From: Halonatronomonas sp964558325
GTDB lineage: Bacteria > Bacillota > Halanaerobiia > Halanaerobiales > Halarsenatibacteraceae
DNA: 64,000 nt
NCBI GenBank assembly: GCA_964558325.1
Contig: CAZLCX010000010.1
Location: 1-64,000, forward strand
Direction: 5' to 3'
Numbering within the stretch: the first letter of the stretch is position 1; every line of letters begins with the position of its first letter. Below the pieces are notes generated by a model. The model was not told where the DNA came from. It did no database searches and saw nothing but the letters and a program-made list of their open reading frames with translations. Of the stretch, positions 34,048 through 43,259 are shown in pieces. Position numbers and translations under genes: made by a program.

Positions 34048-35718
34048 TTACATTTCTTCTGGTGCTGAAACTCCTAAAACCTTTAAAACATTTTCCAGGA
34101 CAATTTTAGCTGCCCTGACCAGCTGCAGCCTTGCCAGACTTAATTCTTTGTCATCAATAATAACCCGGCAGGAATTATAAAATCCATGAAAAGCTCCGGC
34201 CAGCTCATGGGCATAATTTGCAATCATATGGGGTGCCCTTCTATCAGCAGCCATTTCTAACTGGTCTGGATAGCGGGCAATCATTTTCATTAAATCAACT
34301 TCTGATTCATCCTGAAGTAGATTTAAATCCGCTTGTTCAACTTCAGTGATCAAATCACCGGCATTATCAAGAATTGAATGAATCCTGGCATTGGCGTACT
34401 GAATATAATAGACAGGATTATCAGTTGATTCTTTTTTGGCCAGATCAAGATCAAAATCAAAATGGCTATCTGTGCTTCTCATTGTGTAAAAATAACGGGC
34501 TGCATCCCTGCCAACTTCTTCCATAACCTCTCTCATAGTTACAAAATCTCCGGCCCTTTTTGACATTGGTACTTTCTTCCCATCTCTTAATAATGTAACT
34601 ATCTGGACAATAATTATCTCAAGAGTATCTCTGTCATAACCAAAGGCCTCAATAACCGCTTTCATTCTATCTATATAGCCGTGGTGGTCTGCACCCCAGA
34701 TATTGATCAGGTGATCAAAACCCCTGGCTAACTTATCATAATGATAGGCTATATCAGCTGCCATATAGGTAGGGCTGCCATCACTTTTAATAGCCACCCG
34801 ATCTTTATCATCACCAAACTCAGATGAGGCAAACCAGACTGCACCATCTTTGTCATATATATATCCTTTTTCTCTCAGCAAATCAATGGTCTCCTGAATT
34901 TTATTTTCATCATGAAGAGTTCTTTCACTAAACCAGTTATCAAATTCTATTTTAAACTCGGCTAAATCTTCTTTAATATTAGATAATAATTGATCATAGG
35001 CCTTCTCTCTGGAAATAATTAAAGCTCTTTCGTCATCCATTTCCAGAAGTTTATCTCCATATTCATCTTTTAAAACTTCTGCTATTTCTATTATGTAATT
35101 GCCCTGATAGCTATTTTCTGGCATTTCAATATCTTTACCAAATAATTCCTGATAGCGAAGATAAGTTGATTCTCCCAAAAGGTCCATCTGATTGCCGGCA
35201 TCATTGATTAAATATTCCCGATAAACTTCATAATTAACCTCTTCAAGAATATTGGCCAGGACATCCCCAACAACAGCACCTCTACTGTGACCAACATGCA
35301 GGGGCCCGGTGGGGTTAGTACTAACAAATTCAATCTGAACCTTTTCTCCTTTTCCTTTATCAGTCTGGCCATAATCTTCTCTGGCAGCTATTACTTGCTC
35401 AATTGTCTGATATAACCAGTCGTTCCTTAAATGAAAATTAATAAATCCTGGACCGGCTATTTCCATCTTTGAAATCAGTTCAGAATCAGTTGCTTTCACT
35501 AAATCTTCAGCCAGTTTCCGTGGATTTGTGTTTAAACGCCCTGCCAGAACCATTGCCAGATTAGTAGCATAGTCCCCATGTTCTTTTTCTCTGGGAACTT
35601 CAACTTCAATCTCAGGTTTTTCAATATTCTCTCCCTGAGCTTGTAAAACCTGGTCCAGGGCAATTTCAAGAGCTGAAATAAGTTCTGATTCTAACTTTCC
35701 TACTGGATTAATTCCCAT
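34048..35718 (-). CDS. argS: arginyl-tRNA synthetase
   Basis: A 556-residue class I tRNA synthetase. The HIGH motif appears as HVGHSRGAVVGD, preceded by VEFVSTNPTGPL. The KMSKS-like loop is VPMSKRAGDFV. The C-terminal DALR anticodon-binding domain ends with ARLQLVRAAKIVLENVLKVLGV. It lies 22 bases before pyrG. Confidence 0.98.
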   Translation of the reverse strand: MGINPVGKLESELISALEIALDQVLQAQGENIEKPEIEVEVPREKEHGDYATNLAMVLAGRLNTNPRKLAEDLVKATDSELISKMEIAGPGFINFHLRNDWLYQTIEQVIAAREDYGQTDKGKGEKVQIEFVSTNPTGPLHVGHSRGAVVGDVLANILEEVNYEVYREYLINDAGNQMDLLGESTYLRYQELFGKDIEMPENSYQGNYIIEIAEVLKDEYGDKLLEMDDERALIISREKAYDQLLSNIKEDLAEFKIEFDNWFSERTLHDENKIQETIDLLREKGYIYDKDGAVWFASSEFGDDKDRVAIKSDGSPTYMAADIAYHYDKLARGFDHLINIWGADHHGYIDRMKAVIEAFGYDRDTLEIIIVQIVTLLRDGKKVPMSKRAGDFVTMREVMEEVGRDAARYFYTMRSTDSHFDFDLDLAKKESTDNPVYYIQYANARIHSILDNAGDLITEVEQADLNLLQDESEVDLMKMIARYPDQLEMAADRRAPHMIANYAHELAGAFHGFYNSCRVIIDDKELSLARLQLVRAAKIVLENVLKVLGVSAPEEM

Positions 35719-35732
35719 AATATTTCTCCTTT

Positions 35733-36134
35733 CTATAATTTATTTGCAAATTGATCTGCAGATTCTTTATTTTTAAGTGTCGCAAAATCCTTAACGACAC
35801 ATCCTAATTTTTCTAATTCAGCCATTAATAAACGTAAAGCTTTAGTATTACCAAAAAATGAAGGAACAATATATGCCATTGCTTCTTTACCGACAGTCTG
35901 CTTACTCCGGCTTAAAGTTTTCTTTATATCATCTGCTGGTCGACCTTTAAAAATCCCCTTACTGGGGCTCCCGGCAATTATCAGGTCATATTTATAAAAG
36001 CTTATTTCATCTCTACCCTGACCTGCTTCAATCATATCAACCTGATAACCCTTTTTCTCTGTAACATTTTTGATTGTTTTTCCAATCTCTTCAGTTTTTT
36101 TATCAGCAGAATGAATAATCAATAATCTGGCCAT
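35733..36134 (-). CDS. flavodoxin-like protein
   Basis: A 133-residue protein with a flavodoxin-like fold: an N-terminal strand and loop LLIIHSADKKTEEIGKTI (the FMN phosphate loop in flavodoxins, here not a canonical TxTGNT), and DLIIAGSPSKGIFKGRPADD. The degenerate phosphate loop makes FMN binding uncertain. It precedes argS by 14 bases and has its own promoter just after the trxA terminator. Its role is unknown; an electron carrier or flavodoxin-domain enzyme is possible. Confidence 0.75.
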   Translation of the reverse strand: MARLLIIHSADKKTEEIGKTIKNVTEKKGYQVDMIEAGQGRDEISFYKYDLIIAGSPSKGIFKGRPADDIKKTLSRSKQTVGKEAMAYIVPSFFGNTKALRLLMAELEKLGCVVKDFATLKNKESADQFANKL

Positions 36135-36170
36135 AATTTTCCCCCTCCCAGACTTACTAAACCTGAAAAA

Positions 36171-36198
36171 ATTATACCATATTATAAGGTAAAAACAA
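36171..36198 (-). promoter_or_regulatory. promoter of the flavodoxin-argS-pyrG operon
   Basis: Minus strand TATAAT (36171-36176) with an extended -10 TG, and TTGTTT (36193-36198) at 16-base spacing, directly after the trxA terminator. Confidence 0.6.
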
Positions 36199-36201
36199 AA
36201 T

Positions 36202-36231
36202 AAAAAAAGGTAGAGGAATTACCTCTACCTT
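36202..36231 (-). terminator. terminator of trxA
   Basis: Perfect 10-bp arms (36207-36216 and 36222-36231), five-base loop, then a run of seven T on the minus strand (36202-36208, two of which are paired), 30 bases past the trxA stop. Confidence 0.88.
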
Positions 36232-36260
36232 AAATATTATAATTATTATATTTATTTTAG

Positions 36261-36581
36261 TTATTCAAGTCCTAATTTCTTAACTAAACGCCCTTTAGGC
36301 ATATAACCTACTAATTTGTCTTTGATTTCGCCATCTTCAAATACAATCATTGTAGGAATACTCATAACTTCAAATTCTGCTGCTGTCTGTTGATTTTCAT
36401 CTACATTTAATTTGCAGACTTTAATCTGATCATCGTAATTTGCAGCTATATCTTCAATAACCGGTGCAACCATCTTACAGGGACCACACCAGGAAGCCCA
36501 AAAATCAACAAGAACAGGTTTATCAGAATTTTTTACCTCTTCAGAAAAAGTATCATCAGTTACTTTGATTGGTTCAGCCAT
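36261..36581 (-). CDS. trxA: thioredoxin
   Basis: A 106-residue thioredoxin with the redox site FWASWCGPCKM and the cis-proline loop SIPTMIVFEDG. The ATG at 36581 has a run of five G eight bases upstream. An in-frame TTG at 36602 is rejected because it precedes the ribosome-binding site. It is a cytosolic dithiol reductant. It appears monocistronic, with its own promoter and terminator. Confidence 0.97.
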   Translation of the reverse strand: MAEPIKVTDDTFSEEVKNSDKPVLVDFWASWCGPCKMVAPVIEDIAANYDDQIKVCKLNVDENQQTAAEFEVMSIPTMIVFEDGEIKDKLVGYMPKGRLVKKLGLE

Positions 36582-36614
36582 TAAAATTTCCCCCTTTTTC
36601 AAATTCTATTTATC

Positions 36615-36651
36615 ATTATACACTATTTAATTTTAAAAAAAGTTAAATAGT
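36615..36651 (-). promoter_or_regulatory. trxA promoter with inverted repeat
   Basis: Minus strand TATAAT at 36615-36620, without a good -35. A 9-bp inverted repeat (ACTATTTAA at 36622-36630, TTAAATAGT at 36643-36651) spans the expected -35 region and could be an operator or activator site. Confidence 0.45.
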
Positions 36652-36673
36652 ATACAAATAATCAAATTTCAAA

Positions 36674-38053
36674 TTATAGATAATAAGTTCTATATGCTTC
36701 TTTGGTCATATAAAGGTCGGCCTTACTTATAACCTCATAGGGTGCATGCATTGAAAGCACAGCCGGGCCACAGTCTAAAACATCAAGATTGAGATTGGCA
36801 AGGAACTGAGCTATTGTTCCGCCTCCACCTTTATCAACTGCTCCCATTTCTGCTGCCTGCCAGGTTATATTGGCTTTATTCCAGATACCTCGAATATAGG
36901 CTTTAAATTCAGCTGATGCCTCGGAAGAACCGCCTTTACCCCTTGCTCCTGTATAGGGGGTCATTACTACTCCCTGGTTTAAATAAGGGGCATTATGCTT
37001 CGATGATGATTCTGGATAATCAGGATCAAAGGCCTGGGTAACATCACCGGATAAGGCAGTTGAATTTTCCAGGGTCTGACGGAGATCTAAATCTGAATAA
37101 CTACCCTCAGTCAGATTTAAAAATTTAGCTATGGTATTTTCAAAGAAAGACGACTGCATTCCAGTATTGCCCATACTGCCAACCTCTTCCCTATCAACCA
37201 ATAACATGACTGCTGTCTCTGCTGGAGTCTGTTCTAATTCCAGGAGGGCCTGAAGTGCTGTATATGAACAGGAACGGTCATCATGACCATAGGCAGCTAA
37301 AAGGGTCCGGTCCAGACCAACATCCCTTGCCGGAATAGCAGGGACTAATTGCAATTCTGCGCTAATTAAATCCTCTTCTTCGAGATCATGCTCATCTTTA
37401 ATTAAATTAAGGAATGCTTTTTTTACCGGCTCTTTTTCATCTTCATCAGTTACTGGTTTTGTACCGACCAGACTGTTGAGTTGAGCAGCATCGATCGCCT
37501 CACTCAATTTCTTTTTATTTTGTTCTTTGGCAAAATGAGGAAGGAGATCGGTAATATAAAAGATAGGATCTTCAGGATCCATTCCTATTGAAATATCAAG
37601 TTTTGTCCCATCTTCTTTGACAGCAACTCCTCTCAGAGCCAGAGGAATAGTAACCCACTGATATTTTCTGACTCCACCATAATAATGGGTTGTAAAGAAA
37701 GCCATCTCTTTTTCTTCAAATAAAGGTTTTGGTTTAAGATCGATTCTTGGAGAATCAACATGGGCCCCGACTATCTTTAAACCGGTATTGAGCTTATTTT
37801 TCCCAATGATTGCAGCTAAAATAGCCCCTTCCCGGTTCTGGGCATAGACTTTATCCCCTGTTTGAAGCTGCTCAAATTCAGCAAGTTCTTTAAAACCGGC
37901 AGCCTGTAATTCTGCAGCAGTTCCTCTGATAAATTCCCGCTCGGTTCTATTGTCATCCATAAAATTCTTATAACGCTTAGCAAATTCAAAGACTTCTTTT
38001 TCCTTTTCCTGGCCAAGTTTCAACCAGAGATTCTTTCTGTCAGTTTCAGCCAT
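36674..38053 (-). CDS. M18 family aspartyl/aminopeptidase
   Basis: A 459-residue tetrahedral metallo-aminopeptidase. Zinc ligands and active-site motifs are GAHVDSPRIDLKP, GHDDRSCSYTAL, LLVDREEVGSMG, and HAPYEVISKADL near the end. M18 enzymes remove acidic or neutral N-terminal residues from peptides in the cytosol. The ATG follows GAGGTG and a near-consensus promoter. It is divergent from ccdA. Confidence 0.94.
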   Translation of the reverse strand: MAETDRKNLWLKLGQEKEKEVFEFAKRYKNFMDDNRTEREFIRGTAAELQAAGFKELAEFEQLQTGDKVYAQNREGAILAAIIGKNKLNTGLKIVGAHVDSPRIDLKPKPLFEEKEMAFFTTHYYGGVRKYQWVTIPLALRGVAVKEDGTKLDISIGMDPEDPIFYITDLLPHFAKEQNKKKLSEAIDAAQLNSLVGTKPVTDEDEKEPVKKAFLNLIKDEHDLEEEDLISAELQLVPAIPARDVGLDRTLLAAYGHDDRSCSYTALQALLELEQTPAETAVMLLVDREEVGSMGNTGMQSSFFENTIAKFLNLTEGSYSDLDLRQTLENSTALSGDVTQAFDPDYPESSSKHNAPYLNQGVVMTPYTGARGKGGSSEASAEFKAYIRGIWNKANITWQAAEMGAVDKGGGGTIAQFLANLNLDVLDCGPAVLSMHAPYEVISKADLYMTKEAYRTYYL

Positions 38054-38090
38054 TTAATTATCACCTCATAAATTATTTTCAATCAATCTA

Positions 38091-38119
38091 ATTATAACCC
38101 TTTAGATATGTTTCTGCAA
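38091..38119 (-). promoter_or_regulatory. promoter of the M18 aminopeptidase gene
   Basis: Minus strand TTGCAG (38114-38119) and TATAAT (38091-38096) with 17-base spacing, divergent from the ccdA promoter with only five bases between the two -35 boxes. Confidence 0.75.
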
Positions 38120-38124
38120 TCCTA

Positions 38125-38153
38125 TTGTCATTATTAAACCTGAGTGTTATAAT
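38125..38153 (+). promoter_or_regulatory. promoter of ccdA-tlpA
   Basis: TTGTCA (38125-38130) and TATAAT (38148-38153), 17-base spacing with an extended -10 TG (38145-38146). It predicts transcription from about 38160, which rules out translation starts upstream of that point. Confidence 0.82.
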
Positions 38154-38187
38154 GAGAATAGTTATTATAAAGAAAGGAATGAAATTT

Positions 38188-38874
38188 ATGCAGCAGGAAT
38201 TAACTATCCCCCTGGCTTTTTCTGCCGGGCTATTATCAATATTGTCTCCCTGTATTTTACCTTTAATTCCTTCCTATCTTGGAATTTTAACTGGAAGTAA
38301 TCCTAAAGAAATAAATTCAAAATGGTCTTTATTAAAACCGGCTTTAGCCTTTATAGCGGGCTTTTCTATAATCTTTATTTTACTTGGTCTTTCAGCCTCC
38401 TGGATTGGCCAGTTTTTACTGAGACAGCAGTTTGAGTTAGCCAGATTTGGTGGAATTATAATTATTTTATTTGGTCTTCATACTCTAGGGGCTTTTAATC
38501 TCCCCTTTATTAATATTAATCTCCAGAGTAAAATACCTGCTAAAATAACTGGGAATCTGAAGGCTTTTATCTTTGGCCTGGTAATTGCCCTGGCCTGGAC
38601 TCCCTGTATCGGCCCGGTTTTAGGAACAATTTTAGTCTTTGCTGGCAGCAGCGGAAATCTAAGCTCTGGTTTTATGATGATGTCAGCCTATTCAATCGGG
38701 CTCAGCATACCATTTCTTCTGGCCGCCCTCTTTCTTGATTACTGGCTGAGCAAAATAAAGCAATTAAACCCCTATCTCCCCTGGATCAAAAAGATTAGCG
38801 GGATTACCCTAATTCTTGTTGGAATTTTAATCTCCACCGGTGCTTTTACAAGCTTAACCAATCTTTTAGTCTAA
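38188..38874 (+). CDS. ccdA: CcdA-type thiol-disulfide transporter
   Basis: About 228 residues, six membrane helices. Two redox cysteines lie in the paired motifs LSPCILPLIPSYLG and WTPCIGPVLG, the signature of CcdA/DsbD membrane domains, which carry reducing power across the membrane. The start at 38188 is chosen because AAAGGA lies ten bases upstream and an ATG at 38125 precedes the predicted transcript start. It is followed 35 bases later by a TlpA-like thioredoxin, its likely partner. Confidence 0.93.
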   Translation: MQQELTIPLAFSAGLLSILSPCILPLIPSYLGILTGSNPKEINSKWSLLKPALAFIAGFSIIFILLGLSASWIGQFLLRQQFELARFGGIIIILFGLHTLGAFNLPFININLQSKIPAKITGNLKAFIFGLVIALAWTPCIGPVLGTILVFAGSSGNLSSGFMMMSAYSIGLSIPFLLAALFLDYWLSKIKQLNPYLPWIKKISGITLILVGILISTGAFTSLTNLLV

Positions 38875-38909
38875 ATTTATTAATTATACTATCAAAGGAT
38901 GTGTAAAAT

Positions 38910-39446
38910 ATGGATTTATTAAAAAGCAATTACAGAAAAATTATTCCTGTCAGTCTCCTAGTAATAATTGTGGCCGCCGGTTTTCTAATCAATCAAAATT
39001 TATTTGCTGAAGATAATCAGATTGAAGAAGGTCTTGAACCAGGCCAATTGGCCCCTGATTTTACCCTGACTAATTTAGAGGGAGAAGAAGTTAGTCTCTC
39101 AGATTATAGAGATAAATATGTTTTAATTAACTTCTGGACAACCTGGTGTCCTAACTGCCAGGCTGAGCTTCCCTATTTAGAAGACCTGCAGACCAACTAT
39201 CCTGAACAAGTTCAGGTGCTGGCTGTTAATTATGGTGAAGGCCAGTCGACTATTAAAGAATACCTGACTGATATGGAATTCAGTGACTTTATGGTCCTCC
39301 TTGATAATGACCAGACTGTTGGTAGAGAATACCTGGTCAGAGGAGTTCCTACCAATGTCTTTATTGACCAGGACGGTACTGTCATAGAACGGGTTGTCGG
39401 TTATATGGAATATGATAATATTAAAGCCAGATTTGACTTAAACTAA
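38910..39446 (+). CDS. membrane-anchored TlpA/ResA-like thioredoxin
   Basis: A 178-residue protein with an N-terminal signal anchor (about residues 12-32) and an extracytoplasmic thioredoxin domain. The active site is TTWCPNCQAELPYL and the cis-proline loop RGVPTNVFIDQDG. It probably takes electrons from CcdA to keep extracytoplasmic thiols reduced. In this outer-membrane-bearing cell that means the periplasm. No cytochrome c genes are seen nearby, so a role outside cytochrome maturation is likely. Confidence 0.92.
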   Translation: MDLLKSNYRKIIPVSLLVIIVAAGFLINQNLFAEDNQIEEGLEPGQLAPDFTLTNLEGEEVSLSDYRDKYVLINFWTTWCPNCQAELPYLEDLQTNYPEQVQVLAVNYGEGQSTIKEYLTDMEFSDFMVLLDNDQTVGREYLVRGVPTNVFIDQDGTVIERVVGYMEYDNIKARFDLN

Positions 39447-39475
39447 ATTTAGTTTCACAGGATAAAGGAATAGCT

Positions 39476-39503
39476 AATAGCGGGCTATTAGCCCGCTATT
39501 TTT
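39476..39503 (+). terminator. terminator of ccdA-tlpA
   Basis: Perfect 11-bp arms (39476-39486 and 39490-39500), three-base loop, T run at 39499-39503. It may also work for the convergent gene, as the opposite strand carries A/T-rich flanks. Confidence 0.9.
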
Positions 39504-39505
39504 AG

Positions 39506-40852
39506 TTATATTTTCTTTTGAGCCACCATTCCTAAAATTGCTACAGGATCTTTAGGAACTGAATAAGGTGGTGCATAACCGAGATCGATCTGGAAGAGAT
39601 CGTCGGCTGTCTGTTCTGCATAGATTGCAGTTGAAAGCACATCCATTCTTTTATCTACCCCACTCCGGCCTACACCTTCTGCACCAAGGATTCTTCCAGA
39701 TTTTTTATCAAAAATCCCCCGGAGACTGAAATATTCAAAGCCTGGATAATAGCCTGAATGGTTAGGGGCTTTAATTGTTACAGAAACTGGATCATAGCCA
39801 GCAGCCTCTGCTTCATCCTCCTTGATTCCTGTCGTTGCTACACAGTAATCAAAAACCTTGGTAATTCCAGTGCCTAAGATACCTCGATGGAAGTTATTAC
39901 CGCCAACGGCATTCTCACCGGCAACCCGGCCCTGTTTATTGGCAGTTGAGCCCAGGGGCACCCAGGCTGGATGGCCGCTAACTAAATTAACTGACTGAAC
40001 ACAATCACCACAGGCCCAGATATCTTCAAGATTGGTCTCCATTCGGCCATTGACTTTGATGGAATCTTTCACTCCCAGTTCAATCCCGGCTTCTGCAGCC
40101 AGGCCTGTAACCGGGCGAATACCAATCGCCATTAGAACCATATCAGTCTCAACCTCTTCACCGGAATCAAGGATTACCTTTTCTACTTTTTCCTTGCCTT
40201 TAAATTCAGTTACTCCCTGACCCAGAAAAAATTCTACACCCTTTTCTCTGCAGTGATTTTCAACCTTTTTAGAGAGCTCACTGTTAATCAAGGGCAGAAT
40301 ATACTCCTGTTTTTCAACCACTGTCACATCAAGTCCCAGTTCAATATAGGCCTCAGACATTTCCATGCCAATTAGTCCTGCCCCAACTATCGTCACTTTA
40401 TTTATTCCTGAATTAGTTGCCAGTCGCCTATGGCGGTCAGCATGGTTAACTGTCCTCAGGGGTACTATATTTTCAAGTTCAATCCCTGGGATTGGCGGCA
40501 TGATCGGCTCGGCTCCAGTGGCTATAATCAAGCTGTCATAACTGTCAGTTCCTGTTTCACCACTTACTAAATCTTTATAATGAACCTCTTTATTTTCTGG
40601 ATCAATTTTAGTAACTTCATGGGAAGTCTTTAAATTAGTTCCGTATTTATCTGAGAACTTTTCAGGAGTATTTATAATAACGCTACTTCTTTCCTTAGTC
40701 ACACCTGAAATATAATAGGGCAACCCACAGCCTGCATAGGAAATATCATCATCTTTTTCATATAAAGTTACCTCAACATCAGGATTAACCCTGGTCGCCC
40801 GGGCTGCTGCGCTGGTTCCTGAAGCGACTCCTCCGATTACTATTAATTTCAT
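39506..40852 (-). CDS. CoA-disulfide reductase/NADH oxidase-like flavoprotein
   Basis: About 448 residues from ATG 40852, with AGGAGG nine bases upstream; an ATG seven codons earlier lies before that site. The N-terminal FAD motif is IVIGGVASGTSAAARA, followed by the redox Cys in ISYAGCGLPYY. The NAD(P) motif is IVGAGLIGMEMSEA and the second FAD motif WACGDCVQ. The single active-site Cys is typical of CoA-disulfide reductases, NADH oxidases and related per/polysulfide reductases. The exact substrate is not resolved. No rhodanese domain is fused. It may contribute to oxidative or sulfur stress defence. Confidence 0.9.
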   Translation of the reverse strand: MKLIVIGGVASGTSAAARATRVNPDVEVTLYEKDDDISYAGCGLPYYISGVTKERSSVIINTPEKFSDKYGTNLKTSHEVTKIDPENKEVHYKDLVSGETGTDSYDSLIIATGAEPIMPPIPGIELENIVPLRTVNHADRHRRLATNSGINKVTIVGAGLIGMEMSEAYIELGLDVTVVEKQEYILPLINSELSKKVENHCREKGVEFFLGQGVTEFKGKEKVEKVILDSGEEVETDMVLMAIGIRPVTGLAAEAGIELGVKDSIKVNGRMETNLEDIWACGDCVQSVNLVSGHPAWVPLGSTANKQGRVAGENAVGGNNFHRGILGTGITKVFDYCVATTGIKEDEAEAAGYDPVSVTIKAPNHSGYYPGFEYFSLRGIFDKKSGRILGAEGVGRSGVDKRMDVLSTAIYAEQTADDLFQIDLGYAPPYSVPKDPVAILGMVAQKKI

Positions 40853-40885
40853 AGAATATCTAACCTCCTGCATTTCTTTTTACTT

Positions 40886-40894
40886 ATTATACCA
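40886..40894 (-). promoter_or_regulatory. extended -10 promoter of the flavoprotein gene
   Basis: Minus strand TATAAT (40886-40891) with TG one base upstream, and only a weak -35 at 17 bases. It lies between the APC/UspA gene stop and the flavoprotein start. Confidence 0.45.
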
Positions 40895-40919
40895 TTAATA
40901 TATAATAATTAACAGACCT

Positions 40920-43256
40920 TTATATTTTCTCAGGTTCATCGCTTTCAACAATTTTTTTATCTTCTTTATCAGTAAATCTTTTAACCTCTTTTGAAATTTT
41001 AGCTCCAAAGGTCCTCACCATTAAAACCGAGCAGTCAACACTATCAGCCACAACATCTGGTATAGAACCAAATAATATATTCTTGACCCGCCATTCCTTT
41101 GAAGCACCGATAATCAATAAATCATAATTATCATTATTTGTCTCTTCAATTATCCCATCTGCAACAACTTCATTCTCCACTACCTTAATTTCATAGTTTA
41201 TATCTCTACTTTTAGTTAATACCTTTTCTACCTCAGATTTAGCATGATTATATTCTATATCTTTATCTCCGCCAGGTTTAATAACTCTTAATACAGTTAC
41301 AATTGCATCTTCTTTATTACAAAAATCCCCGGCAAGGTCTAAACCAAAGGTAGCATGCTCACTACCTCTAAAGGGTACTATTACTCTTTGAATTTCTTCT
41401 AAATTTCTATCCTTTAATACTCCTACTTTACAGGGAGCTTTTCTTACCATCTGACCAACTAGGCTTTTTGAAATCTTAGAAATATTCATGGTACCCTGCC
41501 AGCCTAACATCAAGAAATCAACATTTTCGCTGACAATCATCTGATGCATTGTCTTATATTTATTTCTGGAATATTTTATCCGGGGATTAATAATATTTCC
41601 TGTCTCAGCTGATAGTTCCTGACTTAACTCAAATAAATCCTTTTGATTCTTTTTCCTTTTTTCAAATAAATTTTCATCGTCTCTAACAACTTCAAGGGAT
41701 AACTGTTCAGGAATTTCTATAATATTTAAAACAGATATTTCTGATTCAATATCCGCTCTTTCCAGTAATTTATTACTTATATTTAATAAGGGCCTACCAC
41801 TGTCAGGGTTTGCAACTGCTGTCATTAGATGATAGGGGGCAATTTCTGGCTTTCTTTCAACATTATCTGTATTAAATGATGGTAAAACAGGAGTTAAATT
41901 ATCAGGTGTATTAATAAATGAATATTCTTCTTCCCAATTTATCTCTGCTGATACTCCCTGAATTGTTGACTTTTTCCTGCTATAGATGAAATACCAGACA
42001 AGACTTAAACCAATTAAAACTACTGCACTTATCTGTGAAGACCTATCAGCCATAAAGATTATTCCAACTGAAGATACTGCTCCTATCACCTGCAGATATG
42101 GATATCCTGGTGTTGTATAATTTGGACGATAATCCTCAGGAGGTCTCATTCTTAAAACTATAACAGCTACATTAACTAAAGCATAATTTACAAGAGTTAA
42201 TACTCCGGCAGCACCTGACAGGTTTTCAACATTAGCTACTAAAACCAGAAAGATTGTAATTCCACCTGTAAGCAAAATCGCTTTTGATGGTGTGAAATAT
42301 TTTTCATGGATATCATTGAAGAAATCAGGTAAAATTTTATCTCTACCCATGGCAAAACTAATCCGGGATGAAGCCAGGACAGAGGCATTAGCCGAAGAAG
42401 CGGTAGCCATTAATGCTCCAAAAGTAACAGCAATGGCACCAAATGTACCAGCAAAAGCTCTGGCAGCCTCTACTATCGGGGCCTCAAGATCTATTATCCC
42501 TTCCAGGGGAAGGATTCCTGCTGCAACTAAAATTACAGCTACATACAGGACAGTTGGGATTATTACTGAGCCAAAGAGCGCCAGGGGTAAATTCCGGCCT
42601 GGATTTTGAACCTCTTCGGCAACGGCAGCTATCTCACCAAACCCAATAAATGAAACAAATACCAGGGCTGTCACCGGGAGAATCTCCCCCCCGCCATAGG
42701 GAAAGAAGGGTGTCAATTTTGTTGGATCTACATTAAAAGCTCCCCAGCCTACAAACCCAATTAAAATAGCAAGTAAGATAGCAGTAATTATATTTTGAGT
42801 CGTACCACTTTCTTTGACCCCACGATAATTTATTACAATAAACATAACTCCAACTATTAAAGCAATTGCTATATGATCTGCCTGAAAGGGCAGTAACATT
42901 GCCAGATATTCTCCAAAGCCCTGAAGATAGAATGCAACTGCAAAGGAAAGACTTAACCAGAGGGCTACCCCGGCAATAGTCCCCCAGAATGTACCTAAAG
43001 CCCTGGAAATAAAATAATATAAGCCTCCACTTTTCGGCATACCGGTAGCAACTTCAGCTGTACTGGCTGCCGAAATCATAGCTATTAGACCGGCAAGTAT
43101 ATATGAGAAGATTGCTGCCGGGCCTGCATTCCCAATTGCAAAGCGGGGTAAAATAAAGATACCTGCTCCAATCATTACTCCAATACCTATTGTTAAAGCC
43201 TCAGTTAAGCCTAAATCTTTGACAAGTTCTTCCTGCTGGATGTTTTTTTCTGACAT
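40920..43256 (-). CDS. APC-family amino acid permease fused to tandem UspA domains
   Basis: A 778-residue fusion. Residues 1 to about 430 form a 12-helix amino acid-polyamine-organocation permease (ALTIGIGVMIGAGIFILPR at the first helix, FVSFIGFGEIAAVAEEVQNPGRNLP). The soluble C-terminal part contains two universal stress protein-like domains (about 475-620 and 625-755), the second with IIGASKEWRVKNILFGSIPDVV, an incomplete match to the ATP-binding GxxGx(9)GS pattern. UspA modules can bind ATP, AMP or cyclic nucleotides. Being in a predicted c-di-AMP-regulated K+ operon, it may import an amino acid osmolyte or counter-ion in response to a nucleotide signal (inference). It is three bases downstream of the TrkH gene. 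Confidence 0.9.
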   Translation of the reverse strand: MSEKNIQQEELVKDLGLTEALTIGIGVMIGAGIFILPRFAIGNAGPAAIFSYILAGLIAMISAASTAEVATGMPKSGGLYYFISRALGTFWGTIAGVALWLSLSFAVAFYLQGFGEYLAMLLPFQADHIAIALIVGVMFIVINYRGVKESGTTQNIITAILLAILIGFVGWGAFNVDPTKLTPFFPYGGGEILPVTALVFVSFIGFGEIAAVAEEVQNPGRNLPLALFGSVIIPTVLYVAVILVAAGILPLEGIIDLEAPIVEAARAFAGTFGAIAVTFGALMATASSANASVLASSRISFAMGRDKILPDFFNDIHEKYFTPSKAILLTGGITIFLVLVANVENLSGAAGVLTLVNYALVNVAVIVLRMRPPEDYRPNYTTPGYPYLQVIGAVSSVGIIFMADRSSQISAVVLIGLSLVWYFIYSRKKSTIQGVSAEINWEEEYSFINTPDNLTPVLPSFNTDNVERKPEIAPYHLMTAVANPDSGRPLLNISNKLLERADIESEISVLNIIEIPEQLSLEVVRDDENLFEKRKKNQKDLFELSQELSAETGNIINPRIKYSRNKYKTMHQMIVSENVDFLMLGWQGTMNISKISKSLVGQMVRKAPCKVGVLKDRNLEEIQRVIVPFRGSEHATFGLDLAGDFCNKEDAIVTVLRVIKPGGDKDIEYNHAKSEVEKVLTKSRDINYEIKVVENEVVADGIIEETNNDNYDLLIIGASKEWRVKNILFGSIPDVVADSVDCSVLMVRTFGAKISKEVKRFTDKEDKKIVESDEPEKI

Positions 43257-43259
43257 ATA

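Noticed and set aside
38125..38187. Longer N-terminus of CcdA
   Set aside because: The ATG at 38125 overlaps the -35 box of the promoter that should transcribe the gene, so it would not be in the mRNA.
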